Source of the DNA: Xanthobacteraceae bacterium
GTDB taxonomy: Bacteria; Pseudomonadota; Alphaproteobacteria; Rhizobiales; Xanthobacteraceae
Direction: 5' to 3'
Length of the DNA stretch: 10,061 nucleotides
Assembly: GCA_025929595.1 (NCBI GenBank)
Contig: JAICQA010000068.1
Location: 1 to 10,061, forward strand
Made by a program: the position numbers and the translations under genes. Below are positions 6,380 to 10,061 of this stretch, piece after piece. Numbering within the stretch: position 1 is the stretch's first letter; each line of letters starts with the position of its first letter. Below the pieces are notes generated by a model that had not been told where the DNA came from, ran no database searches, and was given only the letters and a program-made list of their open reading frames with translations.

Positions 6380-7026
6380 CGATTGCCGACGTCGTCTTCG
6401 TCGTCGTCCATGTCGGCGCCGGCGCCGACCGGAGCGGGCGCATGCGACTGGCGCTGCAGGAAGTTCGGCGCGTTTTGCATACGGCCCGAGCGTTCGCCCG
6501 GATCGCGACCGATCCTCGGCATCAACTCGGCGAGATCGAGGAAGGTGTCGGCTTGACGCCGCAGTTCGTCCGCGACCATCGGCGGTTGGGTCGAGATCGT
6601 TGACACGACGGTGACGCGGACGCCCTTGCGCTGGATCGCTTCGACGAGCGGGCGAAAATCACCATCGCCTGAGAACAGCACGATATGGTCGACGTGGCTG
6701 GCGAGCTCCATGGCATCGACCGCGAGCTCGATGTCCATGTTGCCTTTGACCTTGCGCCGGCCGCTTGAGTCGATGAACTCTTTCACGTTTTTCGTGACGA
6801 CCGTGTAGCCGTTGTAGTCCAGCCAATCGAGCAGTGGCCGGATCGAGGAGTACTCCTGATCCTCGATCAGCGCCGTGTAGTAGAACGCACGCAGCAAGTT
6901 GCCGCGCGACTGGAATTCTTTCAGCAAGCGCTTGTAATCGATGTCGGCGCCGAGACCGCGCGACGTTGCGTAAAGATTTGCGCCGTCGATGAACACCGCA
7001 ATCTTTTCGTGAGTGGAATTGGACAT
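6376..7026 (-). CDS. LabA-like NYN-domain protein (PIN-like, probable ribonuclease)
   Basis: A 216-residue protein with an N-terminal NYN domain of the LabA/DUF88 group, a PIN-like fold that binds a metal and usually cleaves RNA. Acidic and polar metal-site residues are in place: Asp14 and Asn17 in VFIDGANLY (11-19), Asp98 and Asp104 in GNMDIELAVDAM (95-106), Asp121 and Asp123 in FSGDGDF (118-124). GVRVTVVST (135-143) completes the domain. Residues ~175-216 are a linker and a very acidic tail (DMDDDEDD 205-212). I start at ATG 7026 rather than 13 codons upstream because the protein then opens MSNSTHEKIAVFIDGANL like its relatives, with GAGAG about eight bases before it. It heads a minus-strand group; its TGA overlaps the GTG of the uracil-DNA glycosylase. 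No partner RNA is visible. Confidence 0.93.
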   Translation of the reverse strand: MSNSTHEKIAVFIDGANLYATSRGLGADIDYKRLLKEFQSRGNLLRAFYYTALIEDQEYSSIRPLLDWLDYNGYTVVTKNVKEFIDSSGRRKVKGNMDIELAVDAMELASHVDHIVLFSGDGDFRPLVEAIQRKGVRVTVVSTISTQPPMVADELRRQADTFLDLAELMPRIGRDPGERSGRMQNAPNFLQRQSHAPAPVGAGADMDDDEDDVGNR

Positions 7027-7075
7027 GCACAATCTCTCAAAAATACCGAAGCCGTCACCGGCCAAGTGAGTCTTG

Positions 7076-7089
7076 AATAGCTAGCTATT
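7076..7089. repeat. 14-base perfect palindrome upstream of the NYN gene
   Basis: AATAGCTAGCTATT is its own reverse complement. It lies 50 bases upstream of the NYN start, in an AT-rich island of an otherwise GC-rich region. Its position fits an operator for a dimeric regulator, but nothing in the window identifies one. Confidence 0.6.
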
Positions 7090-7256
7090 GATTTTAGCCG
7101 AACTCAAGGCGGCGTACGCTGCGCGCCGTTAGACATTCCCTCAAATCATCTCGAATGCTGTTCGCAATCGCAGATTGTGAAGGCGGACGCGCGCGGTGAG
7201 GCGTGTCCTGCGCTGTGAGGCGCGAATGCTGCCGGTGCGAGCAGATTCAATGATCG

Positions 7257-7301
7257 GTGCGCTCAGCGCACGCAGGAGGGACCGATCGGGTGCCGATGGT
7301 C
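7257..7301. repeat. Two adjacent hairpins upstream of rpoZ
   Basis: The first pairs GTGCGC (7257-7262) with GCGCAC (7266-7271) around a three-base loop. The second pairs GACC-(G)-ATCGG (7280-7289, one bulged G) with CCGATGGTC (7293-7301) around the loop GTG. AGGAGG (7274-7279) lies between them. No T-run follows on either strand, so neither is a classical terminator. They could fold in an RNA crossing the region, or be chance in GC-rich DNA. Confidence 0.5.
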
Positions 7302-7363
7302 GCAGCGCCAGCCGGCGGAATACGTCATATTCGCCCGCCACTTAGTGACGAATTCCCGCGGCT

Positions 7364-7393
7364 TTGACGTGGCCGACACCCTTGCGTTGTAGA
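7364..7393 (+). promoter_or_regulatory. Candidate promoter of rpoZ
   Basis: TTGACG (7364-7369, five of six matches to the -35 consensus) is followed after 18 bases by TGTAGA (7388-7393, three of six matches). Transcription would begin near 7400, leaving a leader of about 50 bases. The good -35 and weak -10 fit alphaproteobacterial housekeeping promoters, but this is a pattern match only. Confidence 0.35.
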
Positions 7394-7407
7394 ACGGAGG
7401 CGGCTAT

Positions 7408-7491
7408 ATGCCGGGCAAATTTCCCCGTCCCATTTCCGGAGGTCGTGACGATGGCCCGTGTCACCGTCGAGGATTGCATCGACAAGGTTGA
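7408..7491 (+). other. Possible 27-codon leader reading frame overlapping the start of rpoZ
   Basis: ATG 7408 has GGAGG (7396-7400) seven bases upstream and reads MPGKFPRPISGG onward to TGA 7489-7491, in a different frame from rpoZ and overlapping its first 41 bases. The rpoZ ribosome binding site lies inside it. If transcription starts near 7400 its own ribosome binding site would be lost, so it would need an upstream promoter. Confidence 0.2.
7438..7442 (+). promoter_or_regulatory. Ribosome binding site of rpoZ
   Basis: GGAGG lies eight bases before ATG 7451. It decides this start against the in-frame ATG at 7364, which would add 29 residues unlike any omega subunit. Confidence 0.75.
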
Positions 7492-7843
7492 AAACCGTTT
7501 CGAACTCGTGCTGCTGGCGAGCCATCGTGCGCGCATGATTTCGGCCGGTTCGGACATCACGGTCGACCGCGACAACGACAAGAATCCGGTGGTGGCATTG
7601 CGGGAAGTGGCTGACGAGACCATTTCGCCGCAGGACCTCAAGGAAGAGCTGATCCACTCCCTCCAGAAATATACCGAGGTGGACGAGCCGGAGCCGGAGG
7701 CGGTGCCACTCATCGCCGGAACGGCCACGGCAGCGGCCGAGGATGCCGACGTGCAGATGGATCGCATGACGGAAGAGCAGTTACTCGCCGGCCTCCAGGG
7801 CCTGGTGCCGCCGGAGCAGACGCCCGAGGATGAGGGCGAATAA
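7451..7843 (+). CDS. rpoZ: DNA-directed RNA polymerase omega subunit
   Basis: A 130-residue omega subunit, which binds the beta-prime C-terminus and aids RNA polymerase assembly. The N-terminal core is typical: MARVTVEDCIDKVENRFELV (1-20), LLASHRARMI (21-30), DRDNDKNPVVALREVADETI (39-58) and LKEELIHSLQKY (63-74). The MAR start forms part of a (p)ppGpp-binding site at the omega/beta-prime interface in E. coli and is kept here. The tail beyond residue ~75 is long and acidic (DEPEPEAV, TPEDEGE); E. coli omega has about 91 residues and lacks it, while long tails are usual in rhizobial relatives. It is followed by a strong hairpin and then by rsh on the same strand, as rpoZ-spoT is arranged in many proteobacteria. 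Confidence 0.97.
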   Translation: MARVTVEDCIDKVENRFELVLLASHRARMISAGSDITVDRDNDKNPVVALREVADETISPQDLKEELIHSLQKYTEVDEPEPEAVPLIAGTATAAAEDADVQMDRMTEEQLLAGLQGLVPPEQTPEDEGE

Positions 7844-7866
7844 GCCCGATCCCGGTGATTTCGGTA

Positions 7867-7893
7867 AACGGCCCGGCAAAACCGGGCCGTTCT
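7867..7893 (+). terminator. Terminator-like hairpin after rpoZ
   Basis: A perfect 10-base stem pairs 7867-7876 (AACGGCCCGG) with 7882-7891 (CCGGGCCGTT) around the loop CAAAA, beginning 23 bases after the rpoZ stop. The T-run is poor (TTCTG), so it may only partly stop transcription and allow read-through into rsh, or it may act as an mRNA 3' end protector. Confidence 0.65.
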
Positions 7894-7904
7894 GCGTTCC
7901 AGGC

Positions 7905-7960
7905 ACCGGAATCCGGTAAGGACGGGCCGCAATGATCCTTGCACGGCCGGCATCCGGTAA
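7905..7960. repeat. Inverted repeat and 9-base direct repeat upstream of rsh
   Basis: ATCCGGTAA occurs at 7911-7919 and again at 7952-7960, starts 41 bases apart, close to four helical turns. The first copy is also the right half of an inverted repeat, ACCGGA-A-TCCGGT (7905-7917). The second copy lies inside the spacer of the candidate rsh promoter. This placement suits a regulator binding two sites on one face of the DNA, but no protein is identified. Confidence 0.5.
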
Positions 7961-7967
7961 TGATATT
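7939..7967 (+). promoter_or_regulatory. Candidate promoter of rsh
   Basis: TTGCAC (7939-7944, four of six matches to TTGACA) is followed after 17 bases by GATATT (7962-7967, four of six). An alternative is an extended -10, TGA-TATTTT (7961-7969). It lies downstream of the rpoZ hairpin and gives a leader of about 48 bases, so rsh could be transcribed apart from rpoZ. Confidence 0.4.
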
Positions 7968-7989
7968 TTGCGAGCCTTGATCCCAAGCA

Positions 7990-8009
7990 GCGCTCCGAGT
8001 CGGGAGCGC
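7990..8009 (+). promoter_or_regulatory. Hairpin in the rsh leader next to the ribosome binding site
   Basis: GCGCTCC (7990-7996) pairs with GGAGCGC (8003-8009) around a six-base loop. The structure ends five bases before AGGAA (8015-8019), the likely rsh ribosome binding site. It could tune translation or stabilise the mRNA; no ligand-binding pattern is recognisable. Confidence 0.4.
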
Positions 8010-8022
8010 CTTGCAGGAACCC

Positions 8023-10061
8023 ATGGAAGTTATTGAACAAGCTTCCAAAACGGCGGCGGCGACGAGCCGCCCGATGATGCGCCAGTACGAGTTGGTGGAG
8101 CGGGTTCGGCGCTACAACCCCAAAACCGATGAGGCGCTGCTCAACCGCGCCTATGTCTACGCCATGAAGGCGCATGGCGCGCAGAAGCGGGCGTCCGGCG
8201 TGCCGTATATTTCGCACCCGATCGAGGTCGCCGGCATCCTGACCGACCTCAAGCTCGACGACTCCACGATCGTCGCGGCGCTTCTGCACGATACGATCGA
8301 AGACACCGACGTCACGCGTGCGGAGATCGCCAAGACTTTCGGCAACGACATCGCCGATCTCGTCGATGGCCTGACCAAGATCAAGAAGCTGGATCTTGTT
8401 TCGAAGCGCGCGGAGCAGGCGGAGAACCTGCGCAAGCTGCTGCTGGCAATAGCCGACGACGTGCGCGTGTTGCTCGTGAAGCTCGCCGACCGGCTACACA
8501 ATATGCGCACACTCGAATATGTGCCGGCGGACAAGCGCAACCGCGTCGCAGAAGAGACGCTCGATATCTATGCGCCGCTCGCGGGACGCATGGGCATGCA
8601 TGAGATGCGCGAGGAACTGGAGGATCTTTCGTTCCGCCAGCTTTCCCCGGAGGCCTATCGTTCGATCGAGGCGCGGCTTTCTACGGTGCGCGAAAAGAAC
8701 AAGCATCTCATCGAGGAAATCGAAGGCGAACTCACAGGCGCGCTCGCGGCCAAGAAGATCCGGGCGCGCGTGAAGGGGCGGGAAAAGAAGCCTTATTCGA
8801 TCTGGCGAAAGATGGAGCGCAAAGCGATCGGCTTCGAGCAGCTTTCCGACATCTACGGTTTTCGCGTTGTGGTTGGAACCATCGAGGACATCTACCGCGC
8901 CGTCGGTGTTGTGCATCAGCGCTGGGCGGTCGTTCCCGGCCGTTTTAAGGATTACATCTCAACGCCGAAGCAAAACGACTACCGTTCGGTCCACACGACC
9001 GTGGTCGGGCCGGGCCGCCAGCGAGTCGAGCTGCAAATGCGCACGCGCGAAATGAACGACGTTGCCGAATTCGGCATCGCCGCCCACGCGCTTTATAAAG
9101 ACAGCGGCGGCACGCCGACGGAGATGCTGTCGCGCGACTCCGGTGCATATGACTGGCTGCGGCGGACGATTGAGCTTCTGGCGGACGGTTCCACGTCGGA
9201 GGAGTTTCTCGAGCACACCAAGCTCGAGCTGTTCCACGATCAGGTGTTTTGTTTCACGCCGAAAGGACGGCTGATCGCGCTGCCGCGCAAGGCGACACCG
9301 ATCGATTTCGCGTATGCGGTCCATACCGACGTCGGCAACAACGCGGTCGGCTGCAAGATCAACGGCAAAGTCGCGCCACTCGTCTCGGAATTGATGACCG
9401 GCGACGAGGTGGAGATCGTGCGCGGCAAGGGGCAGACGCCGCCTGCCGCATGGGAGTCGATCGTCGTGACCGGCAAAGCGCGCGCCGCGATCCGCCGCGC
9501 AACTCGATCGTCGGTACGCAAACAGTATACCGGGCTGGGCCGCCGGATGATCGAACGCGCGTTTGTCCGGGCTGAAAAGCCGTTATCCGACGAGAGGTTA
9601 CAGGCATGCCTGTCGCGTCTCGCCCGCGCAACCCTCGATGATGTCTATGCCGCTGTGGGACGCGGCGAGATGCGCGCAGAAGACGTCGTGCGGGCGGTGC
9701 ACGCAGATTGGCGCGGAGACCGAAAGGTGGCCACCAAGGCGCCGCGCGGCGACGGATGGTTCGCTCTGGCACGCGCGGCCAGTCTGAAATTTCGTATCCC
9801 GGGCTTCCGCGGCGGCGACAACAGCGGGCCGTCTTCAAGCCCGGTGCCCATTCGCGGTACCGGCGGTGACCTGCCGGTGCGTTTCGCCAAGGGCGGGGCG
9901 GTGCCGGGCGACCGCATCGTTGGCATTCTGTCGCCCGGCGAGGGCATCACGATCTATCCAATTCAATCGCCCGCATTGAAGGAATTCGACGACGAGCCCG
10001 AACGTTGGCTCGATGTGCGCTGGGATATCGACGACGGTGCACCGCGGCGCTTTCCCGCTCA
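8023..10061 (+). CDS. Bifunctional (p)ppGpp synthetase/hydrolase, Rsh (3' end missing)
   Basis: The frame is open from ATG 8023 to the right edge, giving 679 residues of a protein usually about 740-780 long. It makes and degrades (p)ppGpp, the stringent-response alarmone. The N-terminal HD hydrolase domain keeps its metal-site residues: His65 (SHPIEVA), HDTIED (89-94) and LADRLHN (154-160). The synthetase domain has DIYGFR (276-281), YRSVHTT (320-326) and VELQMRT (335-341, Glu336). The RFKD sequence (307-310) is the RXKD form found in bifunctional enzymes, whereas synthetase-only RelA proteins carry an acidic ExDD. A TGS domain spans about 407-467. The C-terminal ACT domain lies beyond the window. 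Met19 (8077) is an alternative start, since relatives often begin M-x-RQYELVERV; AGGAA before 8023 is weak. It follows rpoZ, whose product helps form a (p)ppGpp site. Confidence 0.95.
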   Translation, partial: MEVIEQASKTAAATSRPMMRQYELVERVRRYNPKTDEALLNRAYVYAMKAHGAQKRASGVPYISHPIEVAGILTDLKLDDSTIVAALLHDTIEDTDVTRAEIAKTFGNDIADLVDGLTKIKKLDLVSKRAEQAENLRKLLLAIADDVRVLLVKLADRLHNMRTLEYVPADKRNRVAEETLDIYAPLAGRMGMHEMREELEDLSFRQLSPEAYRSIEARLSTVREKNKHLIEEIEGELTGALAAKKIRARVKGREKKPYSIWRKMERKAIGFEQLSDIYGFRVVVGTIEDIYRAVGVVHQRWAVVPGRFKDYISTPKQNDYRSVHTTVVGPGRQRVELQMRTREMNDVAEFGIAAHALYKDSGGTPTEMLSRDSGAYDWLRRTIELLADGSTSEEFLEHTKLELFHDQVFCFTPKGRLIALPRKATPIDFAYAVHTDVGNNAVGCKINGKVAPLVSELMTGDEVEIVRGKGQTPPAAWESIVVTGKARAAIRRATRSSVRKQYTGLGRRMIERAFVRAEKPLSDERLQACLSRLARATLDDVYAAVGRGEMRAEDVVRAVHADWRGDRKVATKAPRGDGWFALARAASLKFRIPGFRGGDNSGPSSSPVPIRGTGGDLPVRFAKGGAVPGDRIVGILSPGEGITIYPIQSPALKEFDDEPERWLDVRWDIDDGAPRRFPA

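Larger units (their letters stand above)
7027..7450. other. Divergent noncoding region between the NYN gene and rpoZ
   Basis: These 424 bases hold no recognisable gene. A minus-strand open frame at 7141-7341 (66 codons, GTG start, Arg-rich, no ribosome binding site) looks accidental. What can be seen is: a 14-base palindrome (7076-7089) beside an AT-rich ATTTTA (7091-7096, TAAAAT on the minus strand, a lone -10-like element for the NYN gene); a near-perfect 10-base direct repeat GTGAGGCGYG at 7196-7205 and 7215-7224; two adjacent hairpins (7257-7271 and 7280-7301); and the rpoZ promoter candidate and leader (from 7364). No tRNA pattern was found. Confidence 0.75.

Noticed and set aside
7141..7341. 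A 66-codon minus-strand frame in the NYN-rpoZ gap
   Set aside because: GTG start, no ribosome binding site, Arg-rich, no recognisable similarity; more likely chance than a gene, though it cannot be excluded.
7342..8289. A 315-codon minus-strand frame across rpoZ and the start of rsh
   Set aside because: It is antisense to two well-supported genes, crosses their intergenic hairpin, and is Ser/Arg-rich without known domains.
1..10061. Mobile element, prophage, defence island or CRISPR array
   Set aside because: I saw no transposase, integrase, toxin-antitoxin pair, terminal inverted repeats or regularly spaced repeats; the NYN protein alone is not evidence of a defence system.

Overview
The window looks like a stretch of core chromosome from an alphaproteobacterium, most likely in the order Hyphomicrobiales (Rhizobiales). 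The basis is high GC content, an omega subunit of RNA polymerase with a long acidic tail, a single bifunctional Rsh (RelA/SpoT-type) protein directly downstream of rpoZ, and protein sequences that read like those of the Bradyrhizobium/Rhodopseudomonas side of the order. I see no transposase, integrase, tRNA, rRNA, CRISPR array or phage gene, and the reading frames are intact.

Layout. Positions 1-741 (+) hold the C-terminal part of a SPINDLY/OGT-like glycosyltransferase, cut by the left edge. It converges on a periplasmic soluble lytic transglycosylase (795-2789, -). A 142-base divergent promoter region separates that gene from a tight plus-strand run: dapA (2932-3807), smpB (3818-4294), a small VOC/glyoxalase-fold protein (4297-4689) and a peroxiredoxin (4689-5264). 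These are 10 bases apart or less, or overlap. This run meets a minus-strand group head-on: a LabA-like NYN-domain protein (6376-7026), a family 5 (UdgB-type) uracil-DNA glycosylase (5726-6379) and a DUF3775 protein (5261-5671). The two converging groups end on the same CTAG. A 424-base noncoding stretch with hairpins and short repeats separates the NYN gene from rpoZ (7451-7843, +). A strong hairpin follows rpoZ. Then come a candidate promoter with a 9-base direct repeat and the rsh gene (8023 to the right edge, incomplete).

How the genes relate. The lytic transglycosylase cuts peptidoglycan, and DapA makes the precursor of its diaminopimelate cross-linking residue. SmpB rescues stalled ribosomes. 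The minus-strand trio pairs DNA repair with a probable RNA-cleaving domain. The omega subunit and the Rsh enzyme form the stringent-response pair: Rsh makes and destroys (p)ppGpp, and omega carries the N-terminal MAR sequence that helps form one (p)ppGpp site on RNA polymerase.

I found no convincing new multi-gene system. The most unusual points are the NYN-UdgB-DUF3775 group, the donor-site substitutions in the OGT-like protein, the structured rpoZ leader region and the repeat-bearing rsh promoter region.
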